From: Mrakia gelida
Taxonomy: Eukaryota > Basidiomycota > Tremellomycetes > Cystofilobasidiales > Mrakiaceae
Assembly (NCBI GenBank): GCA_024345305.1
Contig: BRON01000002.1
Span: forward strand, 806,001-870,000
Reading direction: 5' to 3'
Length of the DNA: 64,000 nt
The position numbers and the translations under genes are program-made. This document shows, in pieces, positions 45,188 to 57,148 of the stretch. Position 1 is the stretch's first letter, and every line of letters begins with the position of its first letter. The notes beneath the pieces are model-generated. The model saw only the letters and a program-made list of their open reading frames with translations, did no database searches and had not been told where the DNA came from.

Positions 45188-46442
45188 TCAGAAGACGTTG
45201 GCCTTACAATCCGTCTCAACCTCGGATGACAGGGGTTGGACCTTCAACCTCAAAAGAGATCCCGAGTGGCTCTGAGAGGAGGAGGGAAGGAGGGAAGGCG
45301 AAGGTGTCAGCTTCAACTCGAAGTCTTCGACCAAACCTCTCCCACCAGCCCACCTCGAGGCAGAGAAGAAAAGGGAGCGTCGAACTCACCGGATGGGATA
45401 CCTGACTATCCACAAGAAGGCTTGAGAACCCAGAAGACTGGTTCTCGGCGTTGAGAAGTTGTTCCGAGACGCAGTGAAGGACTCGGGTTTGGAGGGCGGT
45501 GGATTTGGCGTGGGAGGACGAGGACTGTTGAAGGTTCCTCTCCTTCCGGCAGGGAAAAGAAGTGAACACGCTTCCGTGGATTGGGGACGATGGAGTTTGG
45601 AGAGATAGAGTCTGGTCGAGAGAGTGAGGGAAAGGAGGAAGGAGAGGTCAGGACGGAGGAGGTGGGCTGAGCGAAGGAAGGCAGAAACGAGAGAGAGAGA
45701 GGAAACGAACCTTGCGAAGGTTGTAGATAAGAACGGAGCACAGACGGAGAGGAGGTGAGATCAACTGAAGTAAGAAGAGAGCTCGGAGGTCGAATCTGGT
45801 TTGGAAGGAGAAGACGAAGAGGGGAGGAAGTCAGAACGAGATGGAAGGGAACCCGGGGAGGGAAGGGAAGGTGCGACAGGACGAAGGACGAACCCTGCGA
45901 TGAGCAAGGACAGGAGGGAGGGAGGTTGAGATCTTCTCACGTAAGAAGAGAGCTCGGTGAAGTGTCTGGTAGAGGTGAGGAGCGAGGACGGGAGGTAAGA
46001 ACGACGAAGGGAAGGAAGGGAAGGAGTCCAGTCGAGACGAGTCGCGCTTTGCAGAAGGGAACGAGCTACGGACCTAGGCTAGAAAAGCTTCGACGGAGGT
46101 TTGGGAACGACTGAACGATGATAAAGGCGATAAAGGAGTCAGCTAAGGCAAAAGGATGCAGAGAAGAGAGATAGGGAAGCAAGGAAGGGACGAACATGAA
46201 CCCGCTGGAGGTACCTTGTCCTGAAGAGCTGTTGGAGAGCAGGAACAAGCGAGGTCAGCGTCACAGTACTGAATAGATTGGGAGGAGAGGATGAAGAAGA
46301 CGTACACAAAGGCAGTAGAACCCGGAGAGGGAGGGGAGAGAGTGATGTTCTCGTCGGAGGTCAAGACGAAGCGAGGGCGAGTTCGAGCTTTGAGGGAGGA
46401 AAAGGAGCGCAGTGCTGGTGGTTGCGAACGAAATTTGTTCAT
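45188..46442 (-). CDS. Orphan multi-exon protein, tentative model
   Basis: An unbroken reading can be spliced from MNKFRSQPPALRSFSSLKAR, FVLTSDENITLSPPSPGST, ALQDK, SFPNLRRSFSSL, DTSPSSLLT, FDLRALFLLQLISPPLRLCS, VLIYNLRKTLSLQTP, SHAKSTALQTRVLHCVSEQL and LNAENQSSGFSSLLVDSQ to the end ETDCKANVF. All junctions are GT-AG and several introns contain CTGAC. The first 40 residues are Arg/Ser-rich and could be a mitochondrial presequence. I recognise no family. The reading frame in the middle exons is not unique, so internal exons may be wrong. Two adjacent exons share a 17-nt identical core (45770-45786 and 45941-45957). Confidence 0.4.
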
Positions 46443-46736
46443 GATTTTCGGTTGCGGATGGGGATGAGCGAGCTAGTGTACTCAAGGTCTGAAAAGGCGG
46501 GGTAAGTACAAGAAAGGGAGGCAAGAAGAGTGGACGAGCGAAGAACACGCGTCGTGCGAACTCGTCGTCAACGGCTCCGCTCCCTCACTCCATCGAGACA
46601 GCTTCTCAAAGAAACAACGAGCTGATGGCGAGACTCTCGAGGTTCCTTGCAGCTTGTGTCTCTCGCATCATTCCTTTCCTCTTCCTCCCTCTCAGCTCGC
46701 CCTCCTCAAAACGACATCCGCTCACTCTCATTGAAA
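46443..46736. other. Intergenic between orphan start and TIP41 stop
   Basis: 294 bp holding the orphan's promoter and the TIP41 3' flank. Nothing else recognisable. Confidence 0.3.
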
Positions 46737-48197
46737 TCACACCTCCAACCCCTTCACACCCTGCACCACCTCTTCCACCGTCGATCCACCCTTCGTAGGC
46801 AGCTCCAGCACATCGATCACCTTCCCCAACCCAGGCCACGCCTTCCCTCCCTCCTCGAGCACCTTCACTCCCTCAGGAACCCTCCGTCCATCCGCGCCCG
46901 AGATCGTCTGATGCACCCAGCCGGGGTTGTCCAAAGGCGAGAGGTCCGAGAAGGGAGGTGGGAGACGCTGTTGTTGAAGGAATGAGCGAGGAGGGGAGAA
47001 AGGGGGAGTGGGAGAGTCAGCGAAACGAGAGACGACGCGCGAGAGAGGTCGTTGGGCAGAGGACGAGGGAGGTCAAGAACAGGAGAGACGATAACGTACA
47101 GATTTGATAGCATCGTAAGGAGCCTCCCAGCCTGATACCTCCCGAACGATCTTGTTGGATTGGAAGAGGTGGAAGAGTCGAACGTCGCGTATTCGGAAGA
47201 GGACGCCGTCGACACGAAGGAAGTGTCGTTGGAGGATGAAGAGCGAGTGCGGCATAACTCGCTGGGGAACGAACCGAGCACAAGAAGAAGAAGGTCAGCT
47301 TCGTTCCACCTGAGCTCGAGCAGAGTCAAAGGAGGGAACAGGGGAGCAGACGAGAGACGAAACGAAACGAGGCCCGACTCACCACTCGAACGGAGAGAAT
47401 GGACGTCCCGTTGTCGTCCAGCTCGGACTCGAAGAGAGGAATTTCGTCGTAGAACAGGATGGGATCGGGTTGGGAGAGGAGGGCGAGTGGGATGATCTCT
47501 GTTGGGAGAGCTGAACGCCAGGTTGGCGTTGATGTTGATGAAGAGGCGAAGGAGTGAACTCCGGTGTGCAGCGAGGAGTAGGTCCAGTCGAAGGGTTTTA
47601 CGGGAGTGGTCGGGAGGGGAGTTTGAGGTGAGAGAGGAGAGGGAGCGGTAGTCCTGGTACGAATGACAAACAAGAAAGAAGAGCGTGAGCTCGAGCGAAA
47701 GGAAGGGAGGGAGGGCAAGAGGGAAGGAGAGGTCGAGCTCACCTTGTCTTTCCCCACTCCTCAGCATGCTTGACCTTCACTCCACCGCCTGTAGCTTCCC
47801 ACCCTGCTCCCACTCGGACCTCAGCTAGGGACTCGAGGGCTCCGAATCGATATTTGAAACCTGAGGGAGCGTGTTCGAGCTCGAGATGGTTGTCGGCGAA
47901 GGTCATCTCAGGGAGAGGGATCAGGAGATGCGTGCCAGCTCTGTAGGGTCGAGACGCCGTAGGATACAAGAGTCAGCGAACGAAGAGTTACGAGGTAGAA
48001 GGTAGATACGAGTAAGCACTGACTTACTCGTCTATCTGTTTCGCGTTCATGATGTGAGTCGTTGAAGAGTTGATTGTCCAGTCGGCGATCCGGATCGAGC
48101 GAGACGTCGACGAAGGGGATTCGAGCTTGTGCTCCGGGATGGGACCAGAGTAGGCTTTGGGAGCTCGAGAGGAGGAAGAAGGGAAGGATGTTGACAT
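46737..48197 (-). CDS. TIP41: TIP41-like protein (PP2A/TOR pathway regulator)
   Basis: Interacts with Tap42 and PP2A-type phosphatases and modulates TOR signalling. It starts MSTSFPSSSSRAPKAYSG, then SIRIADWTINSSTTHIMNAK. The core TIP41 blocks are in order: THLLIPLPEMTFADNHLELE, HAPSGFKYRFGALESLAEVR, VKVKHAEEWGKT, PVKPFDWTYSSLHTGVHSFA, SQPDPILFYDEIPLFESELD, DNGTSILSVRV, RVMPHSLFILQRHFLRVDGV, LFRIRDVRLFHLFQSNKIVR and EVSGWEAPYDAIKS. The C-terminal extension (LPPPFSDLSPLDNPGWVHQT, then GKVIDVLELPTKGGS) is longer than in yeast. Four introns. It is divergent from the unresolved plus-strand locus. Confidence 0.93.
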
Positions 48198-48269
48198 GAT
48201 GGTAGGTGGAAAAGTTTTCTTTGAGGTCGTCGTCAGGGTTAGAAGGAGGGTCGAACGCAACGAAACGAA

Positions 48270-49317
48270 ATGGGTTCCTTCGAGTCGAGGTTCGTTTGTC
48301 CTTCGACGGTGACCTGGACCAAGCTTCCGGCCTCCCCTCCCTCCATGGGTTGTACAGAGACAGTGAGTTTTCACTCTCTGGATGTATGGCTCGAGCTGAA
48401 GCTGACTCTTTCTCCACCTTTCTCCAGACATCGTCTCCTCTTGGTGTCAATCTCCTCAGCGAGGTCCGTCCATCCCTTCCTTCCTTCCCTCCCTCCCTTC
48501 TTCCTTCTCTCTTTCCTTACCCTTCCCCTTCTTTTCTCAGTGCACTGCCTTTCGGCTATCTTCGTCCTCGTCCTCTCGTCTGTTCATCCAACACTGGTGC
48601 GCCACGCCCACCGGTAGGCAACGAACTCGAGCCACACGTCGACAGGTTCGTTCCAAAATCCTCCTTCAGCCCGTCCCCTCCCTCCTTCCCTCGTCTGACT
48701 CTGGCCTCCTCGCTCTCTTCTATCGCAGATACGTCAACCTGCTGGGGGCTGAGCATCCCTCCTCCGTTAGCAGCATCGCTCATTCGACGGTCAACATCGA
48801 AGGCATGGGTAGCTGTCCCTCTTCCTTTCGGCCAACGTCTCTTTCGCTTTGGGAGGAAGGAGCATCAGTCCTCCTGTCCTGTCCCCGTCAAGCACACTTC
48901 CGACGAGTATGAGGGTGCTCGCTGTCCAGTCAGTCGCATCGCTTTGTCTCTTGCTTCTCGTCGTGCAGGGTTTCGAGGTGCTCGGGCGAGGAGAAAGAAG
49001 GAGATGCTTTGCGTCAAAACAAAAGCGCGAGAGCTGACCTTTCGTCCGTCGCCTTTCTTCTCCCCTCGCTTCTCTTCCAGATCTTCGGAAGCTCGTCTGA
49101 GCCGGAAGTCGTCCAATTCCCTTCACGCCGAGTCGGTACTGAGCAAATCGACGTTCGTCTCTTCTTTTGCTCGCTCGCCTTCGCTCGCTCCCTCTCCTGG
49201 CGCTGACCTCTCCTCCTCTCGCCATCTCCAGAACTTCGTCCTTCACTGGTCGAGAAAACATCGTCTCACAACTCTCGCCCCTCTCCTTCGTTCGCGCGAA
49301 CGGAGCTCGGTGAATAA
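48270..49317 (+). CDS. Unresolved multi-exon plus-strand locus, tentative
   Basis: Introns with GTTCGT or GTACTG donors and CTGAC branch motifs near 48.70, 49.04 and 49.21 kb point to a real plus-strand gene. A coherent C-terminal half reads ELEPHVDR, YVNLLGAEHPSSVSSIAHST, VNIEGMGSCPSSFRPTSLSL, WEEGASVLLSCPRQAHFRR, GFE, IFGSSSEPEVVQFPSRRV and ELRPSLVEKTSSHNSRPSPS, ending ARTELGE and TAA at 49315. The N-terminal exons and the start codon are not resolved; the ATG at 48270 (MGSFESR) is one candidate. I recognise no family. A single frame of 426 codons also runs through the same DNA (48206-49486, GTG start) and I think it is a shadow. Confidence 0.3.
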
Positions 49318-50340
49318 TCAAGGATCGGAAAACGAACCCAACACCTTCCCTACTCGGTCGCCTGATCCCGACCCTCTTCGGATCCCCTTGGACACTCCCC
49401 TCCCCTTCCTCAAACACTACTCGGTCGGTCCCAGTCGAGCGACGACGACTTCAAACCCGTCCTCTCTTCAGCCCCGCACCTCGTAAACCGGTTAACGGTC
49501 TCTCGTACAGGAACAAACGGCGTCGCTCGTACTCAACCACGACTCGTCGGACTCATCCCTCGTCAAAGAATCCCAAACCAACCCTTCCTTCGTCTCTTTG
49601 CTCTGTTTCGGGCGTGGTCGCAAGACCCTCTCTCCGTCTCCATCAATCAACAGGAAATCCCCCAGTCGCGTCTTCTCTGTCCGCCGTGATGTGATTTCGT
49701 CTTAACTACAAAGACCCCAATCTTGTCGCCTCCCCCTCCTCTTACCTTACCCCACCCATCTCTCTTCGAACCTACCCTATGCTTTAAATCCGCTGTACAC
49801 CCTCGTCTCTCTTACCAATCGTTCCTTCTCCTCGTTCGTACTTCCCTAGATCGTTCCTTCGTTGGTTGGTTTTGGGTTTTGGGAGGGTTTTTTTTTTGGA
49901 GGAGGCGAGCGTGTCTGGGTCTGGCTAGGCTGGGTTTAGGGAGATGGAAAGAGGATAACATTCTCTTTTTTTGAACTTGCTTCGGGAGAGAAGGGGAGAA
50001 AGGGACGTGTCTGCGAGAGAGGAAGTGGGAGAGCGAGCGCGTCGACGCTTTTGGTTCCTCGTTTTACCCTTCGCTCTGCGTCTCGTTCGGCTCGACCAGC
50101 GGAGGAGATGACGGTCAAAGAGCTACTGCAGAGTCTCTTTCGGAAAAGAAGACCTGAACCACCGTCGTTCGATTTGACTGCGACGCGAAGGGGTAAGACA
50201 AGTCCTGCCTTCCCTTGCAATTCCTTCTCTCCCGAGCGAGATGCCACCGATGTACATCTAGATAATATTAAGGCATTCAGCAGATCCAAACCAAAAAATA
50301 ACCATCGCTGAGATTCCCCGAAACCCACACTTCCCCTCCT
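49318..50340. other. Convergent intergenic region, about 1 kb
   Basis: Between the unresolved locus and the transporter gene. Holds a G/T-rich tract with a run of T near 49.86-49.90 kb. Open frames here lack splice signals or homology that I can recognise. Confidence 0.35.
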
Positions 50341-52784
50341 CTACACAGCAGCCTTCTTCTCTGATCCCTCCAGCACCGGCGTCGTCGTTCTCGTCACATC
50401 CCCCTCCTCAACCTCTCCGGATCGTCCAGCCTCAGGGTGACTCCTCGACAGCGATCCATCCCCACTCCCTCGTTTCTCGTCTCCCTCCGACTCCCCTGAT
50501 GGTCCTGAAGGAGAAGCCTCCGCCTCGAGGAGGAGTCGCTCGTTCTTCGCCTTGACGCGTCGAGCCCACGCTTTGAGGATGGCGACGGTGACTTGGCCGG
50601 CGACGACTTGACTTCCTTGGAAGAGGACGAGCTGCGAAGGGAAGATAAGAATGAGCGAGGGAAAGAGACAGGGATGGGCACGAGGGAAGAGAAGGTCAGC
50701 GGAGGATCCGACGAAACGGAATGAGACGAGAGCAGAAAGGGACGAACAGGGATAGTAACGATTCCTCGATCGATGGGTGAAAGTCCTCCATACAGAATGT
50801 TGACCACAGGTCCTCCCAGCACGATTCCCTGAGATTGCAAGGAGACAGAAGCGATCAGTGACGAGTTCTGAAGCGCGCGAAGAGAAATCGAGCCAGCGTC
50901 ACAACGAACCTTCGCAGCTCCGCAAAACAGCAAAGGAATGGTAGTCTGAACGTCGAACATCTTTTTCTCCTCCCAATGACTGAGGTTATCGTCGCTGCTG
51001 AGGTTCTTGTACTTCGAGTCCCTCAGGAAGTGAGGCATGGGGATGAGACGAGCGATGGCGAAGAGGAAGAGGGAGAAGAAGATGTAGAGGAGGATGTTGA
51101 CGACGACGATGAAGGCGATGGTGTTTCCTGAGACGGCTTTGAAGGATCCAGAGTAGAAGGCGTTGGAGAAGGTGGACCTGCAGCGACGGAAAGAACGAAA
51201 GCGTCAGATTCGAAGAGGACTTGATGTCGAGGACGCGAGGGAGAGAGAGGTTGCTCACCAGATAACGAGCAGCAAACAGAAACTCCCGACCTTCGCGAGC
51301 TTGAGCTTCAGCCTCCACTTCTTGACGAAGACTGGAATGAGGTACTGGATCACCTCGCCGACGAAGAGAGGGATGAAGACGGTGAAGCCGAGCTGCTCGA
51401 TGACTTGTCGATAGATCTCTCCCGTCCCTCCGCTTCCTGAGGGTTTAGGCGAACCGAACGACCAGGTGTCCGATGTCGAGAGGAACATCTGGAGGAGAGC
51501 AGGGGAGAGGAAGGTTCCTGGTGAGGTGAAAAGGAATAAGACGAGAAGTCAGCGCGAAGGCGGACGGCGAAGGAGAGACGCGAATAGAGGAAGAGCCGAA
51601 GTGGAACGAAACGAGAACGAACCGACCAGATTTCCCAACATGACCTCGATGGTCGAAGCCGATTGATCTCCTCCTGCTTGACCAGTCATCACGACGTTAC
51701 TAAAAAGAGGACATCGCGGATCAGCTCGAGCTCGGTCGCGTCGAGACGAAAGCGAAGAGACGGCGAACAAACTCACCTGCTGACGGTCGTAGGCAGACAA
51801 CCCATGACGATCATACCCACCAGGGCGAACTTGTTGAACGTCTTGTATTCAGGATCGGCTGCTCGAACGCAGTTGACGATGGCGAAGACGAGAGTAGCTG
51901 AAGAGAGAGGGAAAGCATGAGCTTCGTTCGTTCGAGAGAAGACGCGAAGAGAGGATACTAGACTCACGAAAGATGAAGAACGAGGTAACATGGGTGACAA
52001 CGTGAAGTTTCCAATCGAGACAACGCTTGTAAACTGGCGAGAAGAGAAGCTCTTGGGTCAGGAAAACAAGCTCTCGCGACGAGGACCACCAGACCGACCG
52101 AAAGCGAGCCGACGACCGGAACTCACGATGGGCGAGAGGCAGCGATAAACCCGAAATGAAGAAGATGATGGCCACGGCGAGGTACTTGATGGTGTATTCC
52201 TGGTGGTGAGAAGCAGCAGATATCGAGGAACGAACGAAGGAAGAGAGGTTCAGCCCTCCGACTCCGAAGAAACGAGAAAGCTCACGCCCGATTCCTCCCT
52301 TCGTCCTCTCTTCCTCCTCTTCTCCTTCCCTCCAAACGACACTCACAGCTCGAACAAGTCCTCCACTACGCAGAAAGTTGGGTGCGAATCGAGCGATAAC
52401 GCTGCCGGTATCAAGAAAGAGACAGGATCGGGGTCAGAGAAGCTAAAAAGGAGGGAAGGAGGAGGAGGAGGTTTGAGCTCGCTCTCCTTCGTTTTTGATA
52501 CTCACATCACCACTCCGATTCCGATGATGAACCTGTTCGAAGCACACGATAAGGAAGCTATCAGCGCCAGCTTCGATTTTACACCTCGATAAGGGCACTA
52601 CTCACCACTGCTCTACACAGAAATCGAAAGCTTTCTTGATCCCCTCCCAAACTCGCTTTCCTCCGCTCGTCGGATGAGGCGCCGCTGCTTCCTTCTCCTC
52701 CTGCACTAGAGCGACGGTTCCCTGAGCTGGTGGCGACGAAGATGTTCCTAGCGGTGGCGGTGATGGATCTTGAGCGCTGGCCAT
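50341..52784 (-). CDS. RCH1: Bile-acid/SBF-like transporter, Rch1/SLC10A7 family
   Basis: Plasma-membrane protein of the family that restrains calcium uptake in yeasts (Rch1; human SLC10A7). It starts MASAQDPSPPPLGTSSSPPA, then KRVWEGIKKAFDFCVEQWF. About ten hydrophobic segments follow, including EYTIKYLAVAIIFFISGLSL, LDWKLHVVTHVTSFFIF, ATLVFAIVNCVRAAD and ALVGMIVMGCLPTTVSSNVV. The conserved family motif is MTGQAGGDQSASTIEVMLGN, followed by LVGTFLSPALLQMFL. Later segments are IEQLGFTVFIPLFVGEVIQY, LAKVGSFCLLLVIWSTFSNA, NTIAFIVVVNILLYIFFSLF and GIVLGGPVVNILYGGLSPID. The cytosolic C-terminal tail is charged (LLLEAEASPSGPSGESEGDE) and ends EGSEKKAAV. Nine or more introns. Confidence 0.88.
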
Positions 52785-53181
52785 ATCCAGAAAAAGAGAG
52801 CTTGTCGTGGTTGGGAGGTCAGAGACGAAAACGTCTCGCTCTGACTCTTGCCTTGATGCTTCCCCGCGTTCACGCGTGCGGCATCCTACACGAAAAGCTC
52901 GCCTTCGAAGAGTCAACAGTCAACGAGATATGGTTTATTCTGGGACGAAGGTCTCTCTCTCTGTCCGTGCATGCTGTTGAAGGAGAGCAGGAAGCAGCGA
53001 GCAGAGGGAAGTGGTCGCGTGCAGTCGACAGTTTTCGGTTCTCGCTCGCTCTCGTTACTCTTTCGTTCTCGACGATAGCAGGGAAACCATAAGGATTCAA
53101 GGACAGGGGAGAAAGCCAAAAGGTGCTAGACACTACAACCCAAAAAAGAGTAGAAACAAATGGAGAAGAAACCGAACTGAA
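52785..53181. other. Intergenic: transporter promoter and orphan 3' flank
   Basis: 397 bp. No recognisable gene or repeat. Confidence 0.35.
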
Positions 53182-54213
53182 TCACTCCTCATCAACCACC
53201 CCAACCGACGCTGCTCCTCCCCTCACCCAACTCTCCTCCAAGTTCCTCTTCCCTCCCACCTCCGTCCCTCCACAAAGCAAATCCCCCAACGACCCTCTCT
53301 TCCTACTCGCACTCCCAGGCAGGACCTGCAACGTCGCGTTCCCCGCCTCGGGAGTCTTGGGGAACGACGACGACGCGTCTCCCCCGTCCGACGAGCTTGT
53401 TGAAGCGGAGGAGGAGTGAGAGTCTCGTCTCTGTCTTGCTGCGAGAAGACGAGCTCGGACGGTGGCCATCGCTCGGGTGTGTTGTTCGGCGAGGGATTCA
53501 GGGAGGGAGAGGGTTGAGGGAGGGGAGGGGGGCGAGGGTGCGCCGCCAAGGGAGTTTTGCTGATGAGCGGGAAGCGAAGACGAAGGGAACGTGGAAGAGG
53601 AGGTGGTAGAGGTAGAGGAAGTGTTGGTGTTGCTTCTTGCTCGTTTGGCGAGAGGAGGTCCAGAGGAGGAGGAGGAGGATTCGGACCATCGTTTTCCAGT
53701 AGAGGTGGTCGAGGCGGGAGGGGAGAGAGGAAGACCAGAGGGGAGGACGGTTGCGGCTGAGGTCGAGGTCGAGGTCGCTTGAGCTCCTTCCATTCCTCCT
53801 ACTCTTCCACCCTGCTGCTGCTCCCCTCCCAACAAGTTGTTCCCCTTTGCCCAAGCGACGAGCATCTGAGCTCTGTACTTCCACTCCCTGGCGAGTCGCT
53901 CGTCCTCTGCTTGTTTGGCCGCGAGGATGGTGAGCAGGAGCGTTCGATCGTTGTTTCCGTGCGATGAGAAGGAGGAGAGGATTTCGATGAGGGTGGGAGG
54001 AGGGAGGAGGAGAGGGAGAGCGGCTTGCTGGTGCTGCTGAGGAGGGGAGGTGTCTGGTAGGAAAAGAAGGGAGAGAGGGAGGAGAAAGTCAGCGCTGTGT
54101 GCGGGTGTCTATTTCGAGCAGGAACGCGAGCGAGGAGGGGACTCACGACGCGTTGAAGGGTGGTTGAAGTGTTGCGACGAAGAAGTGGAGGAGGAGGCGA
54201 CGGCGGTAGACAT
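53182..54213 (-). CDS. Low-complexity orphan protein (Ser/Pro/Gln-rich)
   Basis: Starts MSTAVASSSTSSSQHFNHPS and is joined after a GTGAGT intron to HTSPPQQHQQAALPLLLPPP. It contains one compact helical segment: LIEILSSFSSHGNNDRTLLL, TILAAKQAEDERLAREWKYR and AQMLVAWAKGNNLLG. The rest is Ser/Thr/Pro-rich (KRWSESSSSSSGPPLAKRAR has a bipartite nuclear-signal look), then a basic helix AMATVRARLLAARQRR, and it ends AASVGVVDEE. The pattern is like many fungal nuclear regulatory proteins, but I cannot name a family. Splice-like sites and an open frame upstream (54.3-54.7 kb, minus) suggest 5' UTR exons or a longer N-terminus. Confidence 0.55.
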
Positions 54214-55080
54214 CTTGAGATAGAGCGAAGAGGGAGAAAGAGGAGCAGGATGTGGTTGGGGGAAACGAAAGAAGGCGAAAAGAGTCAAGAGACTGATCAA
54301 GCTCGCCAAGGGCTGCTTCCAAGGCTGCTTGGTTTCCCCTTCGTCTCAAAATGGCGTGGGCGTATCTACGAAGGCCTGGCCCCTGGAGGCTACTGCTATA
54401 CCTGATCAACATGAAGACACTTGAACTAGATGTCTGGATTTCTACACGAGAAGAGAGGAAAGAAGAGATCAGCAGCTCAAGAAATCTCCGAGATCTCCTC
54501 TCAACGTTCTTATCGAACGCCTCTTCCCAACCTTCTTCTCTCGAACGATTTGAAGGCCGTTCCTGCCTTCTCTTGACTTGTGTCTCCTACCTGAGAGGCC
54601 GTCGCACGTCCCGCTCCTAGTAGCCTTGCAGGTTCATCGCTGCTCTGAGAAGCGAGGGAACGCACGAAAAGAGTCAGCCCTTCATCGCTTTCGAAACAGC
54701 TCGACGCGTCTCCCTCTCCCTCTGTCCCCTCTCCTCTCGTCTCTTCACGCATCAAGCAAGAAGATCGTGTCATTCAAACGTGTCGAAGCAAAGGTAGGTA
54801 GACCAGCTATACAACGAGAATCGAGAAAAGAGGGCAAGGGGCAAGGGGCGGGGAAGATATGGTGTCGAGAGAGGGAGCAGGTACAACGAAAGCGAATCGA
54901 GAAGAGAAGTAATGTATGTAAGATGAGATGAGATGAGCGAGAGTTCATGAGGAGGTCGTATCGTAATAGATCAAAATGTGTGTTTGTGTGTGTGTTTGGT
55001 GAAGATGAGAAGAGAGACAACGAAAGAAAAGCGAACCAAAAACGACGCGTCCCTCGCCTCACCTCGTCCGTCGCCTCGCC
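54214..55080. other. Intergenic or 5' exons of the orphan gene, 867 bp
   Basis: On the minus strand there are acceptor-like CTCGTGTAG (about 54.45 kb) with an upstream CTGATC branch motif, and GTATAG/GTAGGA donor-like sites. The stretch may therefore hold untranslated or coding 5' exons of the 53182-54213 gene. A TG-rich dinucleotide tract lies near 54.98-55.0 kb. No confident CDS. Confidence 0.3.
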
Positions 55081-57148
55081 TCAGCACCTCCCCCACCTCG
55101 TCCTCGCAACAAACGCTCCTCTCAGATCCAGCCTCCTCGCCACCTCTCCGACCACACCCAGCAGTACACTCTGCGCGACAACGCTGATCATCCCGATCCC
55201 GATGATCGCGAACCCTTCGAGGACGAAGGTGGTGAACGACCTGAGGGAGGGGACGAGGAGGGTTGAGAGTGCTGAGGGGAGGTGGAGGGGGTCGAAGGAC
55301 GCTGGGTCCGGTTCCTCGATGTCGAGAGGAGTGAGGGTGGGTTTGGTGCGCGTTCGAGGAGGGTAGGACGAGCTGTTGTCGGAGTCGGAGGTGATGCTGC
55401 TTGCGAGGGAGGGAGAGGGTACGACGAGAGCAGCTCGAGAGCGCATGAACCCTCTTGCAGCGAACCTATGGAGGTAGGTTAGTCCCTTCTCGGTCGAGAA
55501 GAGGGTTTGGAGACCTTCCGGGAACGATGCAGACGACGAGGGCGAGGGTGCTGAGTCCTGATCCTCGCGCGCGCAGGAGGGAAAGGAGAACGGGTCGTCG
55601 GTGTTTCCTGGTTGGGGAGTAGGGAGACCTTCCGATCCTATTTCGTCTGGGTGGAGGAGGGAGTTCCGATCGAGGAGGAGGAGGTTGGATCGAGGGGAGG
55701 AGGTCGTAGCGAGGGGAGAGACGAGAGTTGGCGAGACGAGTTCGAGGTGTTGGAGGGAGGAGGTGAGTTCCGGGCCGAGGGCGGTCGTGGCTGTGGATTG
55801 GAGGAGGACGAGGAGGGTGGGAGTGAAAGAGGAAAGAACCCTAGCTGCTGAAAGGGCTTGAGACGGCGAGTCTACGAAACCGAGAGCGAGAGATACGAGA
55901 GTCAGCGACCCGAACCGAGCTCGACGCGAGCGAGGTGAGAGACTGACCTTCCTGATCCACCGCAACAACACAACAATCAATCCATCCTCTCTGTCCTCTC
56001 CCCTTTCCCGTCGCAGCCAGCTCCAACACATCCCTAGGCCTGAGCGATGGCGGCTCCGAGCGAGGCGAGAGCTGCTGCGAGAGAGGGAGGTGACGAGAAC
56101 GGACGTGTTGGAGGAGGGACTCGACCGAAGCCTGGCGAACGAGCGAGCAAGAACGATAACGAGGTCAGCTCTCTAACCTCCTTTAGACGAAGCGAAAGAG
56201 GGTCTGTCTGCTCACCAAATCGCTCCCAGAACTGCCCAACCAGACCTCTCGTCGAACTGATGATGACCCATCGTCGCCCTCCTCCTTCTTCCTCACTCCC
56301 GTCCTCCCCACCCATCCCTCCCTCTCCTCCGTCGACTTCTCCCCCAGCTCCACCACTCCCAGCTCCAAAGCCAACCTCTCTACCAAGAGGTCTCTCTCCT
56401 TCTCCTTCCCAGCGACGACCACGATCCTCAACAGACCACCCGCGTTCCCCGCCTCCTCCTCCGCTTTCCTCAGCTCGAGCTCAACTCCTCCTTCCTCCTC
56501 CTGCAGCGAGAGCGTCGGCAGGACCAGATTCCCGTTCGATCCTCCTCCTTGATCTTGATCCTGATCTCGATCTCGTTCGTTCGGACGACGAGATCGAGAT
56601 CGCAAGGAGGAAGCCGCACTGGTTGAGGAAGCTGAGAGGTCGTTCTCAAGGGAGCCTAAGGAGGAGACTGAGTCGGAGAGGTAGTGGCTCATCTCGGGTG
56701 GGGAAGACGAAGAGAGGGAAGAGTACGAGTTGACGGGGGAGAGGGGAGGGGAGAGGCAGATCGGCGAGGAGGTGGAGGAGAGCGTGGGGAGGGGGAGGAG
56801 AGGGAGGGGGAGACGAGGAGGTGGAGCTGACGGGTGAGAGTGGGATCCAGAGGAGAGGAACGCTCCTCGAGGGAGGGAGTCCAGGATAGTGTTCGCTCCT
56901 TGAGATTCTTGGAGAGGACCGTAGCTGGGTAGATCGACGTTCGATGGAGGTTGAGGTTGGGGCTGGATGGGAGGAGGTGTAGAAGAAGGCGAGAGGGTTG
57001 AGGAGGAAGGGGAGAGGTCGAGGTGAACGGTGGACCCTCCACTGGAGTCGGATCCCTCCTCCTCCTGGTTGTCGTAATCGTCAGAGAAGGAAGAGTCTAT
57101 AGAGCGGATCCCATAGTTGGAATCCTCGAGAGATCGAGTAGCGTGCAT
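55081..57148 (-). CDS. Orphan protein with C-terminal membrane segment
   Basis: I take the start MHATRSLEDSNYGIRSIDSS. A long Ser/Pro-rich region follows (HLDLSPSSSTLSPSSTPP, SHYLSDSVSSLGSLENDL). Then a folded part: GGLLRIVVVAGKEKERDLLV, ERLALELGVVELGEKSTEER, PRDVLELAATGKGRGQRGWI, DCCVVAVDQEG and AARVLSSFTPTLLVLLQSTA. Near the end, FVLEGFAIIGIGMISVVAQS is a likely membrane helix, followed by a short basic tail (RRLDLRGAFVARTRWGRC). A tail-anchored or peripheral membrane-complex protein is plausible. I do not recognise the family. An earlier ATG frame (57294-57097, MSFPFSGNDEEEQEERN) overlaps the start, contains no GT donor and ends within the gene, so it is an upstream ORF or lies within a 5' UTR intron. 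Confidence 0.55.

Noticed and set aside
48904..49037. Frame MRVLAVQSVASLCLLLLVVQG as a secreted peptide
   Set aside because: It looks like a signal peptide, but the DNA has a GTATGA donor and GTGCAG acceptor that make it an intron of the plus-strand locus.
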